From Thermoplasmata archaeon (GTDB lineage Archaea; Thermoplasmatota; Thermoplasmata; Lutacidiplasmatales; UBA184): DNA of 5,326 nucleotides. The notes beneath the pieces are model-generated. The model had not been told where the DNA came from and ran no database searches. It saw only the letters and a program-made list of their open reading frames with translations. Below, in pieces: positions 1 through 5,326 of the stretch (the first letter of the stretch is position 1; the number at the start of each line of letters is the position of its first letter). Made by a program: the position numbers and the translations under genes. Where the stretch lies: contig JASIEC010000052.1 of NCBI GenBank assembly GCA_030046135.1, forward strand, positions 1 through 5,326, read 5' to 3'.

Positions 1-71
1 CCCTCCCGGATCACCTCGGGTCCCGTGCCGTCGCCCGGGAACACCGCGATCTCGGCCGCGGCCGTCCTCAC
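1..71 (-). CDS. Isopropylmalate/isocitrate-type beta-decarboxylating dehydrogenase, N-terminal fragment (cut by window edge)
   Basis: Only the first 23 codons are visible, from GTG at 71-69 to the window edge. The translation contains IAVFPGDGTGPEV, the N-terminal nucleotide/substrate-site strand and loop of the isocitrate/isopropylmalate dehydrogenase family (LeuB, Icd, homoisocitrate dehydrogenase). Such enzymes oxidise a 2-hydroxyacid with NAD(P) and lose CO2 to give a 2-oxoacid. The GTG overlaps the TGA of the preceding gene (GTGA, 71-68). A GGGGAG ribosome-binding site lies at 84-79, 7 nt ahead of it, which supports this start. Its position after the synthase and both dehydratase subunits fits the third step of 2-oxoacid chain elongation, so a LeuB role is the simplest reading. 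Thr16 replaces the Ile of the common GDGIGPE version. The GDGTGPE form also occurs in isocitrate dehydrogenases, so the substrate cannot be called from this fragment. Confidence 0.88.
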   Translation of the reverse strand, partial: MRTAAAEIAVFPGDGTGPEVIRE

Positions 72-604
72 CCGCGAGCTCCCCGGGACGCCGCCGCGGC
101 CCGGGCGGCCTCGAGCTCCCGCCGCACCTTCTCGACGAGCCCCCCCGCCTCGAGGAGGTCCAGGAGATGGCCCGGGAGCGGCGGGAAGGCGATCGACCGA
201 CCGCTCGTCACGTTCGTGATCCGGCCCGCCCCGAGATCGACCCGCGCGGTGTCGCCGGTGGAGAAGAGCGCCCGGACCCCGGGCGCCTCGATCGTCGGGA
301 TGCCGAGGTTGATCGCGTTGCGGAAGAAGATCCGGGCGAACGAGTCCGCGACGACCGCGCCGACGCCGATCGCCCGCATCGCCTGCGGGGCGTGCTCCCG
401 GCTCGACCCCGACCCGAAGTTCTCGTCGGCGACGAGGATGTCCCCGGGGCGCGCCTTCGCGGCGAACTCGGGGAGCGCGATCTCGAAGACGTGCTTCTTG
501 AGCTCCTCGGGGTCGAGGATCGTGAGGTACTTTCCCGAGATGATCTGGTCGGTGTCGACGTCGCGCCCGAGCGTCCAGACGCGCCCCTCGAGGACCGTCT
601 TCAC
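68..604 (-). CDS. leuD: 3-isopropylmalate/homoaconitate-type dehydratase, small subunit
   Basis: This 178-residue protein is the swivel-domain subunit of a two-subunit aconitase-superfamily hydro-lyase. With the large subunit it isomerises a 2-alkylmalate to the 3-alkylmalate in the cytoplasm. Visible family motifs are DVDTD (15-19), YLT (26-28), FGSGSSREHAP (63-73, phosphate/carboxylate-binding loop) and SFARIFFRNAINLGIP (88-103). Length is normal for archaeal LeuD, apart from an Ala/Arg-rich tail after about residue 165. Translation starts at GTG 604-602, 12 nt after the large-subunit stop, behind a weak GGGG-type site; the first family motif begins close to this start. The stop overlaps the next gene's GTG. 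At the loop that separates isopropylmalate isomerase (YLVY in the Methanocaldococcus enzyme, as I recall) from homoaconitase (YLRT), this protein reads YLTI. The diagnostic Arg is absent, which favours an isopropylmalate or citramalate-derived substrate. That assignment is inference. Confidence 0.93.
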   Translation of the reverse strand: MKTVLEGRVWTLGRDVDTDQIISGKYLTILDPEELKKHVFEIALPEFAAKARPGDILVADENFGSGSSREHAPQAMRAIGVGAVVADSFARIFFRNAINLGIPTIEAPGVRALFSTGDTARVDLGAGRITNVTSGRSIAFPPLPGHLLDLLEAGGLVEKVRRELEAARAAAASRGARG

Positions 605-616
605 CCGTCGCGCCCC

Positions 617-1900
617 CTACGCGAGCGCCCGGGGATCCGCGATCTCCCCTTCGATGGCGCTCGCCACGACCGCCGCCGGCGACATCAGATAGATCCGGGC
701 CTCCTTCGCGCCCATCCGGCCGGGGAAGTTCCGGTTCGAGGAGGAGGCGCACACCTCCTCCCGGTCGAGGATCCCCATGTTCCCCCCGAAGCAGGCGGAG
801 CAGCTCGAGTTCGTGAACACCGCGCCCGCGTCGGTGAACACCTGGATGATCCCCTCCTTGAGGCACTGGTCGTAGATCTTCGTCGACGCCGGGGAGACGA
901 TGAACCGGACCCCCTTCGCGACCTTCTGCCCCTTCATGATCGCCGCCCCCTCCCGGAGGTCCTCGATCCGGGCGTTCGTGCACGAGCCCAGGAACGCCTG
1001 GTCGATCCGGACGTGCTCGCGGACGACGTCCGTGAGCGGCCGCACGTTGTCCGGCGAGTACGGGCAGGCGACCATCGGCGGCATCGCGTCGACATCGATC
1101 GAGATCGTCCGCTCGTATTGCGCGTCCGGATCCGCCCGGAGCGGGTGCATCGCGTGCTTGGCGATCGGCGCGAGGTAGTCGAACGTCGCGGTGTCCGGGG
1201 CGACCATCCCGGCCTTCGCTCCCATCTCGGTCGTCATGTTGCAGATCGTGAACCGCTCGGGCATCGAGAGCCGCTCGATCGTCGGGCCCGAGAACTCGAC
1301 GGCCCGGTACGTGGCGCCCGTCGTCTTCACCTCGCCGAGGATCCGGAGGATCAGGTCCTTCGCGGTGACGCCCGGTCCGAACGAGCCCTTCACCTGGATC
1401 GAGATCGAGGCGGGGACCTTGAGCCAGAGCCGGCCCAGGGCGAGGACCGCGGCCATCTCGGTCGGGCCGATGCCGGTCGCGAACGCGCCCATCGCGCCGA
1501 GCATGTTCGTGTGGGAGTCGGTCCCGACGGCGAGGTCTCCCGGGACGACCCAACCGTCCTCGGCGAGGATCTGGTGGCAGATGCCGTGGTGGCCGACGTC
1601 GTAGAAGTGCGAGAGGTTCGTCTCGGCGGCGAACTTCCGCAGGATGCGGTGGAGGCCCGCCGCCCCCTCCGTCGAGGCGGGGACCCAGTGGTCGAGCGCG
1701 ACCACGACCCGGTCCGGGTCCCAGACCTTCTCCGCGCCCATCTGGTGAAACGGCGCGACCGTCTGGGCGCCCTGCTCGTGCATCATCGCGAGGTCGACGG
1801 ACCCCTCGACGATCTGGCCCGGTACGAGCTCCTCGACCCCCGACGTCCGGGCGAGGATCTTCTCCGCCAGGGTGCGGCCGTGGCCGGAGGACGGGCTCAT
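617..1900 (-). CDS. leuC: 3-isopropylmalate/homoaconitate-type dehydratase, large (Fe-S) subunit
   Basis: This 427-residue catalytic subunit of an aconitase-family dehydratase carries a [4Fe-4S] cluster that binds the substrate hydroxyl. The three cluster ligands are visible: Cys307 in LGSCTN, and Cys367 and Cys370 in SCSAC. Other family signatures are DHWVPAS (70-76), HHGICHQ (104-110), GDLAVGTDSHTN (121-132), SPDNV (282-286) and SNRNFPGRMG (388-397, substrate-binding). Length matches the archaeal two-subunit form (about 420) rather than the longer bacterial LeuC. The ATG at 1900-1898 is chosen because it overlaps the upstream TGA (ATGA, 1900-1897) and has GGTGA four nt before GCGC-ATG. The open frame continues upstream, but that part only overlaps the synthase gene and has no family similarity. 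The usual CPHSPDN-type motif reads CPYSPDN here (Tyr281). Sequence alone does not separate isopropylmalate, homoaconitate, citramalate or aconitate as substrate. The gene order with the small subunit is standard. Confidence 0.95.
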   Translation of the reverse strand: MSPSSGHGRTLAEKILARTSGVEELVPGQIVEGSVDLAMMHEQGAQTVAPFHQMGAEKVWDPDRVVVALDHWVPASTEGAAGLHRILRKFAAETNLSHFYDVGHHGICHQILAEDGWVVPGDLAVGTDSHTNMLGAMGAFATGIGPTEMAAVLALGRLWLKVPASISIQVKGSFGPGVTAKDLILRILGEVKTTGATYRAVEFSGPTIERLSMPERFTICNMTTEMGAKAGMVAPDTATFDYLAPIAKHAMHPLRADPDAQYERTISIDVDAMPPMVACPYSPDNVRPLTDVVREHVRIDQAFLGSCTNARIEDLREGAAIMKGQKVAKGVRFIVSPASTKIYDQCLKEGIIQVFTDAGAVFTNSSCSACFGGNMGILDREEVCASSSNRNFPGRMGAKEARIYLMSPAAVVASAIEGEIADPRALA

Positions 1901-3144
1901 GCGCTCACCGGGGCGATCCCCACCGCCTCCACGAGCCCCCAGAACTCCTCGTCGGTGAGCCCGGGCCGGTCGAACCGGCGGCGATAGTCGTCGAGGAACC
2001 TCTCGAGATCGGCCTTCGAGCGGTGCTCGGCCTCCCCCTTCACCCGGCGGAGCAGCTCGGCGAGCACGGGATCGGGCGCCGAGAGGCCCCGCTCCTTGAG
2101 CTTCTCGACGAGCGCCGCCTTGCCCGTGTGCTTCCCGAGGATCATCGAGCGACGCCGGCCGACGACCGACGGCTGCAGCGGCTCGTACGTGAGCGTGTGG
2201 GCGAGGATGCCGTGCGTGTGGATGCCGGCCTCGTGGGAGAAGGCGTTCGACCCGACGAGCGCCCGGTTGGGCGGGACCGGGATCCCCGAGAGCTCCTCGA
2301 CGAGCCGCGAGAGCTCGTAGAGGCGCTCGGTCCGGATCCCCGTCCGGTAACCGTAGAGCGTCTCGAGGGCGACCACGACCTCCTCGAGCGAGGCGTTCCC
2401 GGCGCGCTCGCCGAGACCGTTCACGCAGACGTGCGGGGTCCTCGCCCCGCACTCGAGGGCGGTGAGCGTGTTCGCGGTCGCGAGCCCGAAGTCGTTGTGG
2501 CAGTGGACCGAGAGGTCGGCGGGCCGGATCCGTCGGACGAACTCGCCGAGGTACCAGCGGAACGTGAGGGGCGTCATCACGCCGACGGTGTCGGCGACGA
2601 CGAGCCGCTCGGCGCCGGCGTCCTGCGCCGTCCGATAGAGGCGCTCCACGAAGTCGAACGGGGCGCGGACCGTGTCCTCGGTGACGAAGGCGACGTGCAG
2701 GCCCGCCTGCTTCGCCCGCTCCACGGAGCGGCGTGTCGCCTCGATGACCTGCTCGGGTTCCATCTTGAGCTTGTACTTGAGGTGGACCCGGCTCGCGGCC
2801 ACGAAGATCGCGATGTGGCTCACCCCGCTCGCGATCACCGCCTCGACGTCCTGGGGGACGGTGCGGGCCGAGGCGAGGATCTTCGCCCGGAGCCCCGCCC
2901 CGGCGATCGTGCGCACCGCGCGCGCCTCGTCCTCCGAGACGACGGGGATCCCGGCGTCGATCACGCCGACGCCGATCTCGGAGAGGAGGTTCGCGACCCG
3001 GAGCTTCTCGTCCGGCGAGAACCGTACCCCCGGCGTCTGCTCTCCGTCGCGCAGCGTTTCGTCCCAGACGGTGATCGACTCGGGAAGGTGGCGCTCGCCG
3101 GCGGTGGCGGAGTGGTAGTTCTCGACGAGATCGGGCTCCGCCAT
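1897..3144 (-). CDS. 2-isopropylmalate/homocitrate/citramalate synthase family protein
   Basis: This 415-residue TIM-barrel enzyme of the LeuA/NifV/AksA/CimA family condenses acetyl-CoA with a 2-oxoacid, the committed step of chain elongation. Visible motifs are WDETLRDGEQTPGV (27-40, catalytic Arg32 and metal ligand Asp33), HLKYKLKM (121-128), SVHCHNDFG (212-220, metal ligands His214 and His216), NGLGERAGN (242-250, Asn250) and SHEAGIHTHGI (303-313, catalytic His region), then LGKHTGKAAL (336-345). Only about 70 residues follow. Full-length LeuA (about 500) ends in a leucine-binding LeuA_dimer domain, and that domain is absent here. DGEQTPGV and the short C-terminus resemble homocitrate synthases and the NifV/AksA group, but the neighbouring genes suit leucine synthesis equally well. 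ATG 3144 is preferred over the in-frame ATG at 3168, because the latter lies inside the predicted TATA element. The gene heads a tightly packed operon and probably lacks feedback by leucine through the usual domain. Confidence 0.93.
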   Translation of the reverse strand: MAEPDLVENYHSATAGERHLPESITVWDETLRDGEQTPGVRFSPDEKLRVANLLSEIGVGVIDAGIPVVSEDEARAVRTIAGAGLRAKILASARTVPQDVEAVIASGVSHIAIFVAASRVHLKYKLKMEPEQVIEATRRSVERAKQAGLHVAFVTEDTVRAPFDFVERLYRTAQDAGAERLVVADTVGVMTPLTFRWYLGEFVRRIRPADLSVHCHNDFGLATANTLTALECGARTPHVCVNGLGERAGNASLEEVVVALETLYGYRTGIRTERLYELSRLVEELSGIPVPPNRALVGSNAFSHEAGIHTHGILAHTLTYEPLQPSVVGRRRSMILGKHTGKAALVEKLKERGLSAPDPVLAELLRRVKGEAEHRSKADLERFLDDYRRRFDRPGLTDEEFWGLVEAVGIAPVSA

Positions 3145-3166
3145 GCGAGTTTCACGCCCGGTCCGC

Positions 3167-3172
3167 ATTTAT
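3167..3172 (-). promoter_or_regulatory. Predicted TATA element for the leftward operon (leaderless start)
   Basis: The - strand reads CGATAAATGC here, an AT-rich hexamer in otherwise very GC-rich DNA. Its centre is 25-26 nt upstream of ATG 3144, the normal archaeal spacing between TATA box and transcription start. The transcript should therefore begin at or within a base or two of the start codon and be leaderless. No Shine-Dalgarno sequence is obvious just ahead of ATG 3144, which agrees. No convincing purine-rich BRE is visible upstream. A second candidate for this direction is the opposite strand of the box at 3255-3262 (TATTTAAG), which would give a leader of about 90 nt. Confidence 0.6.
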
Positions 3173-3183
3173 CGGTGGCGAGC

Positions 3184-3204
3184 GCGGGCCCCACGACGGC
3201 CCGC
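3184..3204. repeat. 7-bp GC inverted repeat between the divergent promoters
   Basis: GCGGGCC at 3184-3190 is the exact reverse complement of GGCCCGC at 3198-3204, with a 7-nt spacer. It lies just upstream of the predicted TATA element of the leftward operon, about 40-60 nt from the expected start, where an activator or repressor could bind. Short G/C palindromes arise often by chance at this base composition, so a regulatory role is only possible. Confidence 0.25.
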
Positions 3205-3254
3205 CGGGCCCTGCGAGCGTTCCGGACCGCCCGACGGGATTTTCGGGATATCGC

Positions 3255-3262
3255 CTTAAATA
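3255..3262 (+). promoter_or_regulatory. Predicted TATA box for the korAB operon
   Basis: CTTAAATA is a near-consensus archaeal TATA box and one of the few AT-rich octamers in the window. With the usual spacing of about 25 nt, transcription would start near 3284, giving a leader of about 35 nt before GTG 3319. The core is nearly symmetrical (TATTTAAG on the other strand), so it could also fire leftward. The preceding bases (TCGC) are not a clear BRE. Confidence 0.65.
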
Positions 3263-3282
3263 GCCACCCGACCTCAAACAAC

Positions 3283-3310
3283 CCGACCGGGAGCCTCGGC
3301 GCCCGGTCGG
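3283..3310 (+). promoter_or_regulatory. Perfect 9-bp inverted repeat at the korA transcription start/leader
   Basis: CCGACCGGG (3283-3291) and CCCGGTCGG (3302-3310) are exact reverse complements separated by 10 nt. The left arm covers the predicted transcription start (about 3284). The right arm ends on the first two G of the ribosome-binding sequence GGAGAGG (3309-3315). As DNA it is placed like a repressor operator overlapping the start. As RNA it would put a stable GC hairpin at the extreme 5' end of the korA mRNA, touching the ribosome-binding site. Which of these applies, if either, is not shown by the sequence. Confidence 0.5.
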
Positions 3311-3315
3311 AGAGG
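3309..3315 (+). promoter_or_regulatory. Ribosome-binding site deciding the korA GTG start
   Basis: GGAGAGG contains GGAG complementary to the anti-Shine-Dalgarno end of 16S rRNA, six nt before GTG 3319. It supports GTG 3319 over the later in-frame ATG at 3412, which falls inside the first conserved strand of the gamma domain and would delete it. Its first two bases lie in the 3' arm of the inverted repeat at 3283-3310. Confidence 0.6.
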
Positions 3316-3318
3316 ATC

Positions 3319-5115
3319 GTGAGTTCCCCGGCGGCGAAGACGACGCCCGTGGCGGTCGGGCCGACGCCCGCGGCGGGCGGGTCCCCGCTCGAGCTGTCGG
3401 ACGTGAGCGTGATGATCGGGGGCCAGGGGGGCGACGGGACGCTCACCGTCTCCGATCTCCTCGGGCGGTACTTCCGCAAGCGCGGCCTCTACGTCTACAC
3501 GTCGAGGAACGTCCTGTCCCGGATCCGGGGCGGGCACGCCGACGCCTCCGTCCGGGGCAGCCGCGACCCGATCGCCGCGGTGAAGGCGCACGTCGACGCG
3601 CTCGTGGCGTTCGACCAGGAGGCGATCGACCTCGGCCGGCCGGAGCTCGCGCCGCACGGGTTCATCCTCTACGACTCCACCTCGTTCCGCTCCGACCTTC
3701 CGAACGCGGTGGGCTTCCCGTTCGCGACGCTCGTCGGGGGCCCCCTCGGCCAGCCAATCTTCAAGAACACCGCCGCCTACGGGGCGCTCTCCGTTCTCTT
3801 CGGCTTCGATCCCGCGAAGACCCGCGAGGTGATCGACGAGCGGTTCCGTCGCCGCGGCGACGTCGCCCTCGAGAAGAACCTGAAGGCCCTCGAGATCGGG
3901 CGGACCGCGGCGAGCGAGGCGGCGGGGGTGGCGAACCGCTTCTCGATCGGCGAGGGGGATGCCCACGACCTCGTGCTCACCACGGGGAACCAGGCCGTCG
4001 CCCTCGGCTTCGCCGTCGGAGGCGGCCGGTTCTTTGCGGGCTACCCGATCACTCCCGCGACCGAGATCATGGAGTACCTCCAGAGGTACCTGCCCCCGCT
4101 CGACGGCGTCGTCCGCCAGGCGGAGGACGAGCTCGGCGCGATCAACATGGTGATCGGCGCGGCGTACGCGGGGGCGCGGGCGATGACGTCAACGAGCGGC
4201 CCGGGACTCTCCCTGATGACGGAGGGAATCGGCCATGCGGGCACCGCGGAGATCCCCGTCGTCGTGGCCGACTGCCAGCGGGTGGGGCCCTCGACCGGAC
4301 AGCCGACGCGGCACGAGCAGTCCGACCTCTCGCACCTGGTGAACCTTGGCCACGGGGAGTACCCGCGGTTCATCCTCGCGCCGGCGTCCCCCGTCGACGC
4401 GTTCGGGATCACCGTCGACGCGCTCAACCTCGCCGAGCGCTGGCGGCTTCCCGTGATCCTTCTGCTCGACCAAGCGCTCTGCCAGAACACGATCGCCAGC
4501 CCGCGCTTCGACCTCGCGTCGGTGAGGATCGACCGGGGCCGGAGAATCTCGCCCGAGGAGGCCGCGGGGCTCGCGCAGTACAAGGCCTACGAGGTGACGG
4601 AGGACGGGCCGAGCGCGTTCGCGCCCCCCGGGACCCCCGGCCTCTGGTCGCAGGTCACCGGCAACGAGCACGACGAGTGGGGGCACGTCTCCGTGAACCG
4701 GACGAACCGCGTGCGGATGATGAAGAAGCGGATGGGCAAGATGGTCCGGGCCCAGCCCGAGCTTCCGCCGGGCCGGCTCTTCGGCCCGGCCTCGGCCCGG
4801 ATCGGCCTCGTCGGCTACGGGAGCACCTCGGGGCCGATCCTCGAGGCGCAGACGCTCCTCGCGGCCCGGGGGATCGGGACCCGATACTATCAGGCCCGGA
4901 CGATCTATCCGGTGCCGGTCCACGAGCTCGAGCCGTTCTTCCAGGGGATCGACACCGCCTTCGTCGTCGAGCACAACTACACGGGGCAGTACGCCCGGCT
5001 CCTCCGGGAGTCGCTCCCGGCGCACCACGCGAAGCTCCGCTCGGTCCTACGTTACGACGGCGACTCGTTCCGGGCGCCCGACATCGTGGCGGCCGTCGAG
5101 GGGGGGCCGCAGTGA
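3319..5115 (+). CDS. korA: 2-oxoacid:ferredoxin oxidoreductase, fused gamma-alpha subunit
   Basis: This 598-residue large subunit belongs to a thiamine-diphosphate enzyme that converts a 2-oxoacid, CoA and oxidised ferredoxin to acyl-CoA, CO2 and reduced ferredoxin. The gamma domain fills about residues 29-200, with GGQGGDG (34-40) and an RGGHAD motif. The alpha domain follows from about residue 215: YPITPATEI (242-250), the YPITP motif typical of this family; EDELGAI from Glu269; TSTSGPGLSLMTEG; and GPSTGQPTRHEQSDL from residue 323. Arg331 probably matches the substrate-carboxylate Arg of the Sulfolobus enzyme. Size and fusion match the Sulfolobus-type two-subunit (alpha-beta) enzymes, which have no separate ferredoxin-like delta subunit. 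About 28 Pro/Ala/Ser-rich residues precede the gamma domain, probably unstructured. The frame stays open far upstream, but that stretch is antisense to the synthase gene. The TGA overlaps the beta-subunit GTG. The substrate could be 2-oxoglutarate, pyruvate or a broader range. Confidence 0.94.
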   Translation: MSSPAAKTTPVAVGPTPAAGGSPLELSDVSVMIGGQGGDGTLTVSDLLGRYFRKRGLYVYTSRNVLSRIRGGHADASVRGSRDPIAAVKAHVDALVAFDQEAIDLGRPELAPHGFILYDSTSFRSDLPNAVGFPFATLVGGPLGQPIFKNTAAYGALSVLFGFDPAKTREVIDERFRRRGDVALEKNLKALEIGRTAASEAAGVANRFSIGEGDAHDLVLTTGNQAVALGFAVGGGRFFAGYPITPATEIMEYLQRYLPPLDGVVRQAEDELGAINMVIGAAYAGARAMTSTSGPGLSLMTEGIGHAGTAEIPVVVADCQRVGPSTGQPTRHEQSDLSHLVNLGHGEYPRFILAPASPVDAFGITVDALNLAERWRLPVILLLDQALCQNTIASPRFDLASVRIDRGRRISPEEAAGLAQYKAYEVTEDGPSAFAPPGTPGLWSQVTGNEHDEWGHVSVNRTNRVRMMKKRMGKMVRAQPELPPGRLFGPASARIGLVGYGSTSGPILEAQTLLAARGIGTRYYQARTIYPVPVHELEPFFQGIDTAFVVEHNYTGQYARLLRESLPAHHAKLRSVLRYDGDSFRAPDIVAAVEGGPQ

Positions 5116-5326
5116 CCGCGCAGTCGGCCAAGGCGACGCAGCCGATCTGGTGCCCTGGCTGCGGCGACTTCGGGGTGCTCGCCGCGGTCAAGAAGGCGGC
5201 GCTGGGGCTCAAGATCCCGACCCACGAGCTCGTGCTGGTCGGCGGGATCGGCTGCTCGGGCTCGATCCACAACTTCCTCGAGGTCAACGGGATCCACGCG
5301 CTGCACGGCCGGCTGCTCGCCCAGGC
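5112..5326 (+). CDS. korB: 2-oxoacid:ferredoxin oxidoreductase, beta subunit, N-terminal part (cut by window edge)
   Basis: This is the thiamine-diphosphate and [4Fe-4S]-binding partner of the preceding subunit; 71 codons are visible. Translation starts at GTG 5112, overlapping the alpha-subunit stop (GTGA, 5112-5115), after a G-run that may act as a ribosome-binding site. Visible motifs are WCPGCGDFGVL (13-23) with Cys14 and Cys17, GIGCSG (45-50) with Cys48, and LHGR (64-67). The three cysteines are spaced 3 and 31 residues apart, as in the Sulfolobus beta subunit (Cys12, Cys15, Cys46 as I recall). The fourth ligand and the Mg-diphosphate GDGD-type motif would lie beyond the window. Ser51 stands where the Sulfolobus enzyme has the Lys49 linked to 2-oxoacid recognition, so the substrate should not be assumed to be 2-oxoglutarate. 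Confidence 0.95.
   Translation, partial: MTAQSAKATQPIWCPGCGDFGVLAAVKKAALGLKIPTHELVLVGGIGCSGSIHNFLEVNGIHALHGRLLAQ

Noticed and set aside
167..1987. Open frame of about 600 codons on the + strand
   Set aside because: It is antisense to the dehydratase subunit genes, which have clear family motifs. Its translation is Arg/Asp/Pro/Val-rich with no recognisable domain, as expected from stop-poor GC-rich DNA.
1901..2452. Extension of the large-subunit frame upstream of ATG 1900
   Set aside because: It overlaps the synthase coding sequence in another frame and has Arg/Ala-rich content without similarity to LeuC. The ATGA overlap start explains the N-terminus.
3145..3168. Alternative synthase start at ATG 3168 adding eight residues
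   Set aside because: The ATG is part of the ATAAATG element spaced as a TATA box for ATG 3144, so it would not be in the mRNA from that promoter. It remains possible if transcription starts near 3233.
2023..3318. Possible 430-residue N-terminal extension of the korA product (frame open to 2023)
   Set aside because: This stretch is antisense to the synthase gene, is low-complexity, and lies upstream of a good TATA box and ribosome-binding site leading to GTG 3319.
3274..3966. Long - strand frames antisense to korA (also 4189-5028 and 4655-5287)
   Set aside because: They have no recognisable motifs, show composition typical of GC-rich shadow frames, and lie opposite well-conserved gamma, alpha and beta domain motifs.

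Overview
The window looks like GC-rich archaeal DNA (roughly 70% G+C by eye). The archaeal signs are TATA-type elements in the only AT-rich patch (CTTAAATA on the + strand, ATAAAT on the - strand), a promoter spaced for a leaderless transcript, and a two-subunit, ferredoxin-type 2-oxoacid oxidoreductase with the gamma and alpha domains fused. The lineage cannot be fixed from this sequence. An uncultured Thermoplasmatota-like euryarchaeote is only a guess.

Layout: two operons diverge from a 174-nt intergenic region (3145-3318). Leftward, on the - strand, are four genes: an acyl-CoA-condensing 2-oxoacid synthase of the isopropylmalate/homocitrate/citramalate family (1897-3144), the large (617-1900) and small (68-604) subunits of an isopropylmalate/homoaconitate-type dehydratase, and the first 23 codons of an isopropylmalate/isocitrate-type beta-decarboxylating dehydrogenase (1-71). 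Rightward, on the + strand, are the fused gamma-alpha subunit of a 2-oxoacid:ferredoxin oxidoreductase (3319-5115) and the first 71 codons of its beta subunit (5112 to the window edge). Three of the four gene junctions are 4-nt start/stop overlaps (ATGA or GTGA). The fourth is a 12-nt gap.

Together the leftward genes encode one full round of 2-oxoacid chain elongation: condensation with acetyl-CoA, isomerisation, then oxidative decarboxylation. The rightward genes encode the enzyme that oxidatively decarboxylates a 2-oxoacid to an acyl-CoA, or makes the 2-oxoacid by the reverse reaction. Leucine synthesis is the default reading. However, the synthase lacks the leucine-sensing C-terminal domain and has homocitrate-synthase-like features, while the small subunit lacks the arginine that marks homoaconitase, so the substrate is open. 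The most interesting non-coding structure is a perfect 9-bp inverted repeat at the predicted korA transcription start, whose 3' arm runs into the ribosome-binding site. I found no RNA genes, mobile elements, CRISPR arrays or clear terminators, and nothing that clearly marks a wholly new system.
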